51,475 nt of DNA from 2-02-FULL-55-14 sp964473365 (GTDB lineage: Bacteria; Bacteroidota; Ignavibacteria; UBA10030). The stretch spans positions 1 to 51,475 of the forward strand of contig CAYYOV010000022.1 in assembly GCA_964473365.1 (NCBI GenBank), read 5' to 3'. Shown here in pieces: positions 33,134-41,287 of this stretch. Under the pieces are notes generated by a model. That model had not been told where the DNA came from. It did no database searches and saw only the letters and a program-made list of their open reading frames with translations. The translations under genes were made by a program, and so were the position numbers. Numbering within the stretch: the first letter of the stretch is position 1; each line of letters starts with the position of its first letter.

Positions 33134-33990
33134 GGCATGCGGGAAAGGGCCGTCGTGTCGCCGAACGACGGACTAAGATAGATATCAACAGCGTACCGGG
33201 CGCGCAGACCTTCGACGAGCGAACGGTACGCCCGCTGGCGTCGCTCGACGGTCAGGCGGTTCACGATCTCTTCTCGGACGTACGGCAGGTCGGCGGCAAC
33301 CCCTGGCCGTTGCACTCCCCACACCTGCACGACAGTGAAGCCTTCGTCGGTCGAGACCGGAAACGAGGGATTGCCGGGGGTCAAGGTCGATGCGACACGC
33401 CACAATTCACGGGGGAGCAGACGTGCCTCGGTAAAATACACGGAATCAGTACGCGCCCGGATGCCGGGCGCATGCGCTTCTGAACGCACGGCGGTCGTCC
33501 ATGCCGTGCCCCGAAGTACGTCATTCCGGAATGCCGTGGCCAACGCGCGGTCTTCGAACACCGCCAGACTGGCCAATATGACCGGCTCGGACAGCTCGAA
33601 CGACGTGCGATGCTGGTCGTAGTACCGTTGTACCTCGTCCTCGGCGGGCGTGGTCGCCGGGGCCCGGTAGATCTCTGTGTCCAGCAATTCCTGGATCACG
33701 ATGGTGCGGTGTTGTTCCTCCAGCCGGCGTTGGACGGCGGGCGACTGGTCAATGCCGCGGCGGACAGCTTCGCGATAGAGCAACTCGTCGGCGACCCACC
33801 GGCGAAGATACTGCTGGATCTGCGCCTCTGTCGGAGGACGGGTGGAATCGAACTGCGTCCGGATCTCCTGCATGGTCAGCGTGCGGCCTTCGATGCGGGC
33901 AACGGCGGTCTCGTCCGACGGCTCCTGTCGACAGGAACCCAGCACCATCGCCGCAAGTGCGACGATCGCCAGATTACGGCGTGTCAGCAT
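33130..33990 (-). CDS. Lipoprotein with SurA_N-like chaperone domain and degenerate parvulin domain
   Basis: 286 residues. Lipoprotein signal: RRNLAIVALAAMVLGSC, with Cys as lipidation site. A helical SurA_N/PrsA-like part (TMQEIRTQFDSTRPPTEAQI) is followed by a weak rotamase-like segment in which the usual HIL and GGDLG motifs are missing (VILASLAVFEDRAL), so isomerase activity is doubtful. The start at 33990 gives a good lipoprotein signal and overlaps the preceding gene by 17 bases. It lies between two clear foldases, so it is likely a periplasmic chaperone. Confidence 0.8.
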   Translation of the reverse strand: MLTRRNLAIVALAAMVLGSCRQEPSDETAVARIEGRTLTMQEIRTQFDSTRPPTEAQIQQYLRRWVADELLYREAVRRGIDQSPAVQRRLEEQHRTIVIQELLDTEIYRAPATTPAEDEVQRYYDQHRTSFELSEPVILASLAVFEDRALATAFRNDVLRGTAWTTAVRSEAHAPGIRARTDSVYFTEARLLPRELWRVASTLTPGNPSFPVSTDEGFTVVQVWGVQRPGVAADLPYVREEIVNRLTVERRQRAYRSLVEGLRARYAVDIYLSPSFGDTTALSRMP

Positions 33991-35968
33991 GGGGTCGCGT
34001 GAAGGCGCTCTTGAGCGCATCAAGATCCACGGTCAGACCGTAGCGGGCGCGCAGCGAATCGACCCACGCCTGCTCGCGTTCCTTGGACGCCTGCTCTTGG
34101 TAGGAACCGATGATCTCAGGCCCGGCTTCGTCGAACGTCTTCGTCCTCGGATCCTCTTTGCCCAACACCTTGATAATGGAGAATCCGCTGCCGTTGCGGA
34201 ACGGCCCGGCGACACTGTCGACCGCCATGCCCATGGCCATCGTCGAAAGGTTGTTGAACGCGGAGGTCTGGAAGCCCCAGATGCCGCGCTTCTCGCGGTA
34301 GCCGGCGCGCATCGTCATGTCTTCGGCAACATCCACAAAATCCTCTCCGGCAGCGAGACGCTTCATCGCGACCTTCGAAAGGCTGTCGGTTGAGACGAAG
34401 ATCTCGGCAAAGTTGACCCGATGAGGCCATTGATAGGCGTCGCGATGCGCATCGTAGTATGTATGAAGCACGGAATCGTTCACCACGACCTTCTGCCATA
34501 CCTCATCCTGCTCGATCCGGTACAGAAGAATGCCGTCACGATATTCGCCCATCAACTCGCCGAAGGCCGGATGCCGGAACGCGGCCGTGCGCGCGTGTTC
34601 TTCGAGGGCGAGCGTTTCACCCAGCCGTTCGACGATATGGTCGATGTTCTCGGGCGTCAGGCGGAACGATTGGAACTCCGCCGACTGAGCGATCCGGTTG
34701 AGCACGCTGTCGACCGTGAGGGTACGTCCGGCCAACGTGATCAACGGCTCGCGGAGGAGACCTTCGTTCTCGATCTCCCGCCAGGCGCTGTCAGCAGGCG
34801 TGCGCGTCGAATCAAGCGCTGCCTGCAGCCGCAGGACGTTCGGCACGTCGAGCGAATACCGGTAGAGGCTCTGGAGGCGGTGCGTGAAATTGCCCAGGTC
34901 GTTGGCATAGCGCATCTGCTGATACTGCTGGCGCAGATCACGCTGCGCGTCGGCGAACGCGGGAAGCCCCGCAAATCCGTTCACGCGGAAGATATGCGCC
35001 CCATACGGGGCGAAGTACGGCGATGCGATGGAATCTTTCGGGGTCGCAAACAACAGATCGCCCAGGTCTTGCGGCAAGCGTTCGCGCTCATACGCGCCAA
35101 TGTCGCCGCCCCGGCTCACACTCGCCGGGTCCGTCGAGTAGTTCATCACGAGGGTCTCGAACGGAACGCCGGCCTGCAGTTGGCCCATGATGGACCGGAC
35201 CGTGTCACGGATCCAGGCCGTATCCGTCGGCGACTCCGATCGGATCAGGATATGACTGATCTGCACCGCCCCGCGATTGGGTTGACGGTCGAGAAGCTTG
35301 ATCACATGATAGCCGAACGGACTACGGACCGGCGTCGGCGTGACCTGGCCGGGAGCCAGCGCGTAGCATGCGTCCTCAAATGCCGGCACCATGCGGCCGG
35401 TGCTGAAGTAACCGAGGTCGCCGCGATTGAAGGTCACGCTCTGATCTTCGGAGTACTTCAGCGCAAGCGTATCGAACGGCTTCGTGGCGGCTTCCGCGAT
35501 CAGCTCCATCGCCCGGCTCCAGGCCCGGAGGGTGTCCTGTGGCGAGGCCTGCTCGGGAAGCCGGAGCAGAATGTGGCTTGCCCTGAGGACAACCTGCTTG
35601 CGGTTGTACAGCTCCTTCACGGCAGGTTCGACCAGCTCTTTGTCGACGATGTACGACTGAGCGAGCGTCTGCTCGTATCCGGCGATCTCGGCCACGACGG
35701 TGGAGTCTTTGTCCAGTCCGAGCCGCCGGGCTTCCTTTACCTTGAGCCGGAACTTGACAAGAAGATCCAGAAATCGTTGACGCTCTTCCGGAGAAGCCGC
35801 AACGCCTTTCTCCCAGCCGCCGTTGTTCTTGGCGTAGGAGGTCTCAAAGTCCTTCAAGGATATGACCTCGTCGCCAAATGTGGCTACTGCCGGATTGCTG
35901 GTGCCACATCCGGCGATCCCAATGGCCGCCGTGGCGCTGAGGATAGCGATCGTCATTCGAAGCGTCAT
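33974..35968 (-). CDS. Multi-domain parvulin-type peptidyl-prolyl isomerase lipoprotein
   Basis: 664 residues. The lipoprotein signal is MTLRMTIAILSATAAIGIAGC. An N-terminal helical chaperone part holds to about 150. Three rotamase-like domains follow: RASHILLRLPEQ...NRGDLGYFSTGRMVPAFE, QISHILIRSESP...SRGGDIGAYERERLPQ, and the third, weaker, NFAEIFVSTDSLSKV...EKRGIWGFQTSAF. Three is unusual (PrsA has one, SurA two). It is the first gene of the eleven-gene envelope operon and has its own promoter at 36015-36045. The function inferred is outer-membrane protein folding. Confidence 0.88.
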   Translation of the reverse strand: MTLRMTIAILSATAAIGIAGCGTSNPAVATFGDEVISLKDFETSYAKNNGGWEKGVAASPEERQRFLDLLVKFRLKVKEARRLGLDKDSTVVAEIAGYEQTLAQSYIVDKELVEPAVKELYNRKQVVLRASHILLRLPEQASPQDTLRAWSRAMELIAEAATKPFDTLALKYSEDQSVTFNRGDLGYFSTGRMVPAFEDACYALAPGQVTPTPVRSPFGYHVIKLLDRQPNRGAVQISHILIRSESPTDTAWIRDTVRSIMGQLQAGVPFETLVMNYSTDPASVSRGGDIGAYERERLPQDLGDLLFATPKDSIASPYFAPYGAHIFRVNGFAGLPAFADAQRDLRQQYQQMRYANDLGNFTHRLQSLYRYSLDVPNVLRLQAALDSTRTPADSAWREIENEGLLREPLITLAGRTLTVDSVLNRIAQSAEFQSFRLTPENIDHIVERLGETLALEEHARTAAFRHPAFGELMGEYRDGILLYRIEQDEVWQKVVVNDSVLHTYYDAHRDAYQWPHRVNFAEIFVSTDSLSKVAMKRLAAGEDFVDVAEDMTMRAGYREKRGIWGFQTSAFNNLSTMAMGMAVDSVAGPFRNGSGFSIIKVLGKEDPRTKTFDEAGPEIIGSYQEQASKEREQAWVDSLRARYGLTVDLDALKSAFTRPHADTP

Positions 35969-36014
35969 CGTCAAAACCCCGTAAGTCCTAGAAAAATCAA
36001 CCAATTGTGAGCGA

Positions 36015-36045
36015 GCAAGGTACTACTATTTGGACCCCCACGCAA
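36015..36045 (-). promoter_or_regulatory. Putative promoter of the envelope-folding operon
   Basis: On the minus strand TTGCGT (36045-36040), 17 bases, then TACCTTGC (36022-36015). The start is near 36008, about 40 bases before the first gene. Confidence 0.55.
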
Positions 36046-36086
36046 CCGAGCATCGGATGGGGGCACCCTCTCAGAATTGACAAGAA

Positions 36087-36109
36087 CGCCCTTCTTTGGT
36101 AGAAGGGCG
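36087..36109 (-). terminator. Terminator of the Gld-type ABC operon
   Basis: A 9-bp perfect stem CGCCCTTCT / AGAAGGGCG with a 5-base loop, 20 bases after the DUF4340 stop and followed on the minus strand by TTCTTG. The U-tract is short. Confidence 0.65.
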
Positions 36110-36128
36110 CCGAGTGTCAAGGTGGCCA

Positions 36129-37007
36129 CTACAGAAGATCCTTCTTCCTCTTAAGTAGTTGGTCCGCCCGCCAGGACTCCACGACGTACCATTGGGGACC
36201 CGCGGATGATTGGACCAACCAACGGGTCCCGTTCAGCTCCCGCGAGAATCGGACCTGCTGCCCGCCCACGGTTACCGATGCAGCGACCCGAGTTGTCGCA
36301 GGAGCATCGATGAAGTCATCGCATTGGAAGTTAGAGAGCGTGCTGAGTACATCGTCGACGGCAGATGTCTTCGCCGCACGTCCGTCAATACGCCAGAGAC
36401 TGTCCGCGAACTGAACGACAAACGTCGTGTCGCCATACTGGTAGCGGATCTCGCGGATCTCGGGGCGTGGCACCGCGATGATGGTGCGATCGCGCCAGTC
36501 GCGGACCGGCCTATTGAATGTCCATCCAAGCGATCCACCGACAAGGGCTACGTCGTTGGAAGATTCCTCCCGGACGTAGGTGTCAGCAAAGCCCTCCGAT
36601 GGTTTTCCGACGACGAACGCGGCCACCACGCTCCCGCCAGCGAACAGCCGTACCCGGGTACCGCTCACCGTGTCGACCTGGAAGATCGATTGCTTCTCCT
36701 GCTTCGAGGAAGCGATGCTCTTGACCTTCAGTGAAGCGGCCTGTCCGAGAGCGCCGGCCACTGTGGATGCGTTCGCTTTGGCTTGCACGGGGTTGGTCAC
36801 GAACCATTCCATCCCGCGCCGTTCGAGCCGTACGGCGCCTGCGCTTCCATGAAGCTCGATGGCGTCAACTGCAGCAGAGTCGACCTCGACCAACTTTTCG
36901 CCTTCGGCAGTCGCCAGGCTCCGCTCGCCGGGGCGTTGCATCACCCACACCGCCAGTGCGGCCAGCACGACGAGCAGTCCGGTCAGGACCAATGTCGATC
37001 GTTTCAT
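36129..37007 (-). CDS. DUF4340-domain protein associated with the GldG-type ABC transporter
   Basis: 292 residues. One N-terminal TM helix (TLVLTGLLVVLAALAVWVM) is followed by a DUF4340 domain of repeated beta modules, for example VRLERRGMEWFVTNPVQAKANAS and TFVVQFADSLWRIDG. The extracytoplasmic domain commonly follows GldG in such operons. GGAGG seven bases before the ATG supports the 37007 start, which overlaps the GldG stop (ATGA). The function is not known beyond the operon association. Confidence 0.85.
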   Translation of the reverse strand: MKRSTLVLTGLLVVLAALAVWVMQRPGERSLATAEGEKLVEVDSAAVDAIELHGSAGAVRLERRGMEWFVTNPVQAKANASTVAGALGQAASLKVKSIASSKQEKQSIFQVDTVSGTRVRLFAGGSVVAAFVVGKPSEGFADTYVREESSNDVALVGGSLGWTFNRPVRDWRDRTIIAVPRPEIREIRYQYGDTTFVVQFADSLWRIDGRAAKTSAVDDVLSTLSNFQCDDFIDAPATTRVAASVTVGGQQVRFSRELNGTRWLVQSSAGPQWYVVESWRADQLLKRKKDLL

Positions 37008-38572
37008 CGGGTACCTCCGGATTCGATGGCCCGTTTCAACGCCTTCCGGCGCCGCCATCGCAGAATGCCGTAGCCGATCACCAGCAACGGAGGGAGCAAC
37101 AGGTTGGCATACTTCACCGCTTGCTTCGTCCCGTCATCGAGAACGTCGAGCGGTGGTTGCGCAAGGTTCTTGGACCGGATCGTGATCAGGCCCGCGTCAT
37201 CTGCCAGGTAGTCGACGATGTTGCTGAAGAATGTGGCGTTGCCGCGCGAACCCGCAAGCTCATCTTTCATGAAGTCGCCGTCGCCCACGACCACGATCCT
37301 CGTGGATGGACTTCGGAGCGTCGGCGGCGCCAGCGGCGTCCCTTCGAATGCCGACGGGAACGACCCGGTGACGGCAGCGGCTAGCGCCAGGCCACGTTCA
37401 TTCCAGTCTGTCGGCTGATACTGCGTGAACGGATCCACGAGCGTCATGCCCGTTGCCCGGCCGCTCTGGTCAGACGAGCGGACGAGGACCTCGGCTGACA
37501 ACCCTCGTGCGGCGGCAAAACTGGTGTCGACCGACGAGGCGAAGAAGAAGACGAGGCTCCTCAGGTCCTTGACCACCGGATTGCCGCTGAAGGACGACGC
37601 GTTCGGTAGGTAGGGGAAGGGAACCTGGCTCTGGATCTGGAAGATGCCCTGCTGGCGCATGACCGTGATGTTGGCGCACTGCTGGTCGCGCACCAGATCG
37701 GCGTTGACGCGCGTGCCGTACGACTCGAGCAGCTTGTCCAGCCCGACGTCGGTCGGCTGGGCGAACCGATACTGCGAGTTGAGGTCCACACGCATTCGGT
37801 TCAGAAGGAATGCCGCCGTACCGCCCCCCATGAGGTATCGATCAATGGCCGCCGCCGCCGTGTCCGAATACTTCTGTGTCGGGCCGACGATGAGCAGCGC
37901 GGCCAGGTCCGTAGGAACGTCGTGCGACGTTGAAAGATCCACTGGCACCAGATCGTAGTTCCGGCCAAGTTCCTGGTACGCACGCTGCCACTCATTTACC
38001 GGCGTCTCACCGTACCCCTGCGTGTAACCGACCCGTTTCTTGGCCCGGGCAGTAAGACGTTTGACGGCCGAGCTGAGGTCGTATTCAAGGGAGCCGAGAT
38101 TCTGTACGACCGGAATCGTCTCCTTTCGGTCCTCGTACGTCAACACGAGCCCGAGGTATGCGCGCTTCACCTGAAACTTGTCCTGTTCCACCACCTGCAC
38201 CTCGACAGGCGGAACTCCTTGTTGCTGGGCCTCCCGTTCCGCCGTCTCAGAGGTGGGATCGACGAACTGGTACTGAAGGTTCGCTCCGGCGTAGGCCCGG
38301 TACTCGTTCAGCATATCAAGCACCGCCCGCCGCGTGTTGTTGTACGGGGCCGGTAGGTCTTCGGTGAAATATGCCGTCACGTTCACGCGATCGTCGAGCC
38401 CCTGTACCAACGTTCGACTGGCCTCGCTCAATGTGAAGACATGCTGGTCCGTCAGATCGAAACGCGTGAAGAGCCGCACGGAGACGATGTTGACGAGTAT
38501 GAGGATCGCAAGCACGAGGATCATGCGCACAGCCGCCTGCGACCGTTTTCCGGTTATGGTTCGTAATGTCAT
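37004..38572 (-). CDS. GldG-like ABC transporter accessory protein (DUF4350/ABC_transp_aux)
   Basis: 522 residues (530 from an upstream ATG at 38596). One TM helix near the N-terminus (ILVLAILILVNIVSVRLF) and a C-terminal TM (LLLPPLLVIGYGILRW) flank an extracellular region with RFDLTDQHVFTLSEASRTL, the GldG family start. After it is an ABC_transp_aux domain containing GYTQGYGE and LLIVGPTQKYSD. In gliding Bacteroidetes GldG works with GldA and GldF; many non-gliders keep the trio as a general exporter. GAGAG precedes the chosen ATG. It is coupled to DUF4340. Confidence 0.9.
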   Translation of the reverse strand: MTLRTITGKRSQAAVRMILVLAILILVNIVSVRLFTRFDLTDQHVFTLSEASRTLVQGLDDRVNVTAYFTEDLPAPYNNTRRAVLDMLNEYRAYAGANLQYQFVDPTSETAEREAQQQGVPPVEVQVVEQDKFQVKRAYLGLVLTYEDRKETIPVVQNLGSLEYDLSSAVKRLTARAKKRVGYTQGYGETPVNEWQRAYQELGRNYDLVPVDLSTSHDVPTDLAALLIVGPTQKYSDTAAAAIDRYLMGGGTAAFLLNRMRVDLNSQYRFAQPTDVGLDKLLESYGTRVNADLVRDQQCANITVMRQQGIFQIQSQVPFPYLPNASSFSGNPVVKDLRSLVFFFASSVDTSFAAARGLSAEVLVRSSDQSGRATGMTLVDPFTQYQPTDWNERGLALAAAVTGSFPSAFEGTPLAPPTLRSPSTRIVVVGDGDFMKDELAGSRGNATFFSNIVDYLADDAGLITIRSKNLAQPPLDVLDDGTKQAVKYANLLLPPLLVIGYGILRWRRRKALKRAIESGGTR

Positions 38573-38589
38573 GGTCGGTCTCTCTGCGG

Positions 38590-39318
38590 TCACCATGTGC
38601 GCCGCTGCAACGACAGCACGGTCAGATAGATCGCGAATCCGGTCACGGAGGCGAAGTAGACAAGATCACGCGTGTCGATCACTCCTCTTGCGATGCTCTG
38701 GTAGTGATAGTCCGTCCCCAGGAACTCGACGATGCCGGTCAGGAACGATGGAAGATAGATGAGCACCTTGTCGAGCATGAAGAACACGAAACAGAAGAGG
38801 AAACCGAGGATGAACGCAATGATCTGGTTCTCGGTCAGGCTCGACGCGAAGAGTCCGAGACTGACGTACACGGCGGCCATCAGCACAAGGCCGAGATAGC
38901 CGCCGATGATCGGTCCCATGTCGGCATCGCCCAGCGAGCCGATCGTCGCGGCATAGACGAGCGTCGGCACGAGCGCCAGCCCGATGAGTGCCCAGGCGGC
39001 CAGGAACTTGCCGAGAACGACCTCGGCGTCCTGCAGAGGTTTGGTCGTCAGGAGTTCTATCGTGCCCGACTTCATCTCCTCCGCGATGAGCCGCATCGTA
39101 ATGGCCGGGATGATGAACAGGAAGGCCAGCGGTGCGAACTCGAACGTCATACGCATCGACGCGATATTGAGGAGGAACAGGTTGCTGCTGTGGAAGTAGC
39201 CGATGATGGCCAGGAAGACGACGATGACGACGTAGGCCACGGGAGAATTGAAGGAGGAACGGAGTTCCCGGCCGGCGATGATGGCCGTATGCCGGGTGCG
39301 ATCGATGAACGCGGTCAT
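38590..39318 (-). CDS. GldF-like ABC-2 permease
   Basis: 242 residues with six TM helices. It begins with RTRHTAIIAGRELRSSFNSP, then VIVVFLAIIGYFH, and has the conserved motif RLIAEEMKSGTIELLTTKP (Glu-rich loop of ABC-2 permeases such as GldF and NosY). The start overlaps the ATPase gene stop by four bases. With GldA and GldG it forms a complete exporter of unknown substrate. Confidence 0.92.
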   Translation of the reverse strand: MTAFIDRTRHTAIIAGRELRSSFNSPVAYVVIVVFLAIIGYFHSSNLFLLNIASMRMTFEFAPLAFLFIIPAITMRLIAEEMKSGTIELLTTKPLQDAEVVLGKFLAAWALIGLALVPTLVYAATIGSLGDADMGPIIGGYLGLVLMAAVYVSLGLFASSLTENQIIAFILGFLFCFVFFMLDKVLIYLPSFLTGIVEFLGTDYHYQSIARGVIDTRDLVYFASVTGFAIYLTVLSLQRRTW

Positions 39319-40274
39319 GCGGACACCTCGTCAGTTCGGGTAAGACGATGAAAGACCTCCTCGAGGCTTGTTGCCTTGCGCGACATCTCCAACAAGACCC
39401 ACCCGTTCCGAACAGCTAGTCGGAACAGGTCCTCGCGTACATCAGAGCCCTTGATGGCGTTCAGAACGAAGCGATGGGTCGGTCCGTCACCGGGGACATA
39501 CGTTGCGTTCTCGACATTCGGCAGCGCGGCGAGTGCGGGGTGGAGGTCCGCCATCGCGTTCGTCGTATCTGCGCGGAGCTCAAGCGTGATGATCTCTGAG
39601 CCACGGAACTGCGACTGCAGGTGCTCCGGTGTGCCGTCGGCGACAATGCGCCCTTCGTTGATGATCACGACGCGGTCGCAGGTGGCCTGTACCTCGGAGA
39701 GAATGTGTGTAGAGAAAATGACGGTCTTCTGACGGCCAAGCTGCCGAATGAGTGACCGGATCTCGACGATCTGGTTCGGGTCGAGGCCGCTCGTCGGTTC
39801 ATCGAGGATCAAGACCTGCGGATCGTGAATCATGGCCTGCGCCAGACCGACACGCTGGCGGTATCCCTTCGACAGCTCGCCGATGTCCTTGTGACGGACC
39901 TCGCCCAGACCGCACAGTTCCACCATGTCCTTCAGGCGTGAGCGCAGGAGCGCGGGAGCCATCGTGTGCAAGTCGCCGGCATACGACAGGTACTCCAGCA
40001 CGTTCATTTCGAGATAGAGCGGGTTGTGCTCGGGTAAGTACCCGATCTTCCGCCGCACGTCGAGCGAGCGTTCGGCAATATCCAGACCGTCGACCGTCAC
40101 CCTGCCGCTCGTTGGCGGAAGAAAGCAGGTGATGATCTTCATCGTCGTGGTCTTGCCGGCGCCGTTCGGACCCAGGAAGCCGAGGATCTCCCCCGTCTGT
40201 ACATCGAAGGAAATGTTGTCGACGGCCTTCTCTGAGCCATAGAATTTGGTCAGATCACGGACTGCGATGGCCAT
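39315..40274 (-). CDS. GldA-like ABC transporter ATPase
   Basis: 319 residues. Walker A GPNGAGKTT, Q-loop GYLPEHNPLYLEM, signature LSKGYRQRVGLAQAMIHDPQVLILDEP and switch His in VIFSTHILSEVQ. The C-terminal about 90 residues form the extension typical of GldA and related exporter ATPases, ending with LEEVFHRLT. It is the first gene of the operon. No Shine-Dalgarno is visible before its ATG. It converges with nothing; the divergent cold-shock genes start 430 bases away. Confidence 0.93.
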   Translation of the reverse strand: MAIAVRDLTKFYGSEKAVDNISFDVQTGEILGFLGPNGAGKTTTMKIITCFLPPTSGRVTVDGLDIAERSLDVRRKIGYLPEHNPLYLEMNVLEYLSYAGDLHTMAPALLRSRLKDMVELCGLGEVRHKDIGELSKGYRQRVGLAQAMIHDPQVLILDEPTSGLDPNQIVEIRSLIRQLGRQKTVIFSTHILSEVQATCDRVVIINEGRIVADGTPEHLQSQFRGSEIITLELRADTTNAMADLHPALAALPNVENATYVPGDGPTHRFVLNAIKGSDVREDLFRLAVRNGWVLLEMSRKATSLEEVFHRLTRTDEVSA

Positions 40275-40448
40275 AAATGGTTGTGTTGGTTGAAGTTACG
40301 AAGATCTCTCGAGCCGTTTCTCGGCCCAGATGTAAAGAAAGGGCTGAAAATATACGAAAAAGAGCACACTGAAGTCAACGTGCAACACGATTTGACGAAT
40401 CGAGCTGCTTTGTCGTTCCGACCCTTCCATGCCAGAAGTACAAAGAGG

Positions 40449-40477
40449 TTGTTTTCTTCGCGAAAAGGGTGTATTAT
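40449..40477 (+). promoter_or_regulatory. Putative cold-shock gene promoter with palindromic spacer
   Basis: TTGTTT (40449-40454), 17 bases, TATTAT (40472-40477). The 8-bp palindrome TTCGCGAA (40457-40464) lies inside the spacer. The start is near 40484. Confidence 0.6.
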
Positions 40478-40483
40478 CAATAA

Positions 40484-40704
40484 TCAACGACATACCCGCC
40501 TGCTGACCGAACAGGGCCCATGGTTGGGACCCCCGCTCTGACCGCAGAAGCTGCAGTAGCACGTCTCAGTACCCCTTTCGTTGGAATCCGTTCCCCGGGT
40601 CTGCCATCGTAGGATGAACGTTGCACGGCAAACAGCTTACCCGGGAGAGCACGGGCACGGACGGATCAACAACCATCATCAATCTTCAACGAAAGGATAC
40701 ACCC
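40484..40704 (+). promoter_or_regulatory. Long structured 5' leader of the first cold-shock gene
   Basis: About 220 bases of predicted leader. Visible stems are GGGCCCA/TGGG-A-CCC with a UGGU loop (40514-40532) and a larger hairpin closed by CCCGGGT/ACCCGGG (40594-40600 and 40639-40645) with inner UGCC/GGCA and CATC/GATG pairings. Long leaders that refold with temperature are known for E. coli cspA mRNA. Here the role is inferred from length and position. Bases 40275-40448 show nothing else. Confidence 0.5.
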
Positions 40705-40905
40705 ATGGCACAGGGCACCGTGAAATGGTTCAATGCCGCCAAAGGATTCGGCTTCATCTCCCGCCCGGGTGATGAGGACGTGTTCGTCCACTACAAGGCG
40801 ATCGCTGGCGACGGCTACAAGACCCTCAACGAGGGCGACAAGGTCGAGTTCGAGGTCGTGAAGGGCCCCAAGGGTCTTCAGGCCGCGAATGTCGTCAAGG
40901 TCTGA
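40705..40905 (+). CDS. Cold-shock domain protein (CspA family)
   Basis: 66 residues with the single cold-shock OB-fold: GTVKWFNAAKGFGFI (RNP1 KGFGFI) and DVFVHYKAI (RNP2), ending in AANVVKV. It binds single-stranded RNA and DNA and melts RNA structure. AAGGA lies nine bases upstream of the ATG. An in-frame ATG at 40621 would give a 28-residue unlike extension and is rejected. It is followed by a hairpin terminator at 40923-40952 and a second csp gene. Confidence 0.95.
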   Translation: MAQGTVKWFNAAKGFGFISRPGDEDVFVHYKAIAGDGYKTLNEGDKVEFEVVKGPKGLQAANVVKV

Positions 40906-40922
40906 CGATCATTCCTTTGATG

Positions 40923-40963
40923 CCGCCCCCGCGGTTCTGTCCGCAGGGGCGGTCCTATCTTTG
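40923..40963 (+). terminator. Terminator hairpin, overlapping a TAnnTTTG promoter element for the second csp gene
   Basis: CCGCCCC-C-GCGG pairs with CCGC-A-GGGGCGG (40923-40952, one internal mismatch). Right after it TATCTTTG (40956-40963) is an exact TAnnTTTG match, so the second csp gene may have its own transcript. The -35 is weak. Confidence 0.5.
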
Positions 40964-41015
40964 GCGGCCGTAACCCTTGCGTCCGCCCGTTCCTCCCACC
41001 GACGAAAGGCTGAGT

Positions 41016-41219
41016 ATGGAACGAGGAACCGTAAAGTTCTTCAATTCGACCAAGGGATTCGGCTTCATCACGATGGACAACAACGAAGAGGTCTTCTTCC
41101 ACGAGTCCAACGTTAAGAACACCGGATTCCGGTCCACACTAGGTCAGGGTGACCTGGTGGAGTTTGAGATCAAGAACGAACAGAAGGGAAAGCGCGCGTA
41201 TAACATCTCGCGCGTCTGA
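41016..41219 (+). CDS. Second cold-shock domain protein, divergent paralogue
   Basis: 67 residues. Motifs: GTVKFFNSTKGFGFI (RNP1) and EVFFHESNV (RNP2, with Phe-Phe where the first paralogue has Phe-Val). It is more acidic and Asn-rich than the neighbour and ends in AYNISRV. AAAGG precedes the ATG. The two genes lie 110 bases apart and probably arose by duplication followed by divergence. It is followed by a strong terminator. The function is RNA chaperoning, inferred from the fold. Confidence 0.95.
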   Translation: MERGTVKFFNSTKGFGFITMDNNEEVFFHESNVKNTGFRSTLGQGDLVEFEIKNEQKGKRAYNISRV

Positions 41220-41233
41220 CCCGCAACACGACG

Positions 41234-41256
41234 AACGGGAGCCAACGGCTCCCGTT
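41234..41256. terminator. Terminator after the csp pair, possibly bidirectional
   Basis: Perfect 10-bp stem AACGGGAGCC / GGCTCCCGTT with a 3-base loop, then CTGCTTTTCTG on the plus strand. It also lies 31 bases past the convergent DUF4175 stop. Confidence 0.85.
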
Positions 41257-41287
41257 CTGCTTTTCTGCCTCTCCACCATCGCCGCGT

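Noticed and set aside
34421..36010. 529-codon plus-strand open frame
   Set aside because: Antisense to the three-domain foldase lipoprotein, which has clear motifs; rich in Arg and His as expected of a shadow frame in GC-rich DNA.
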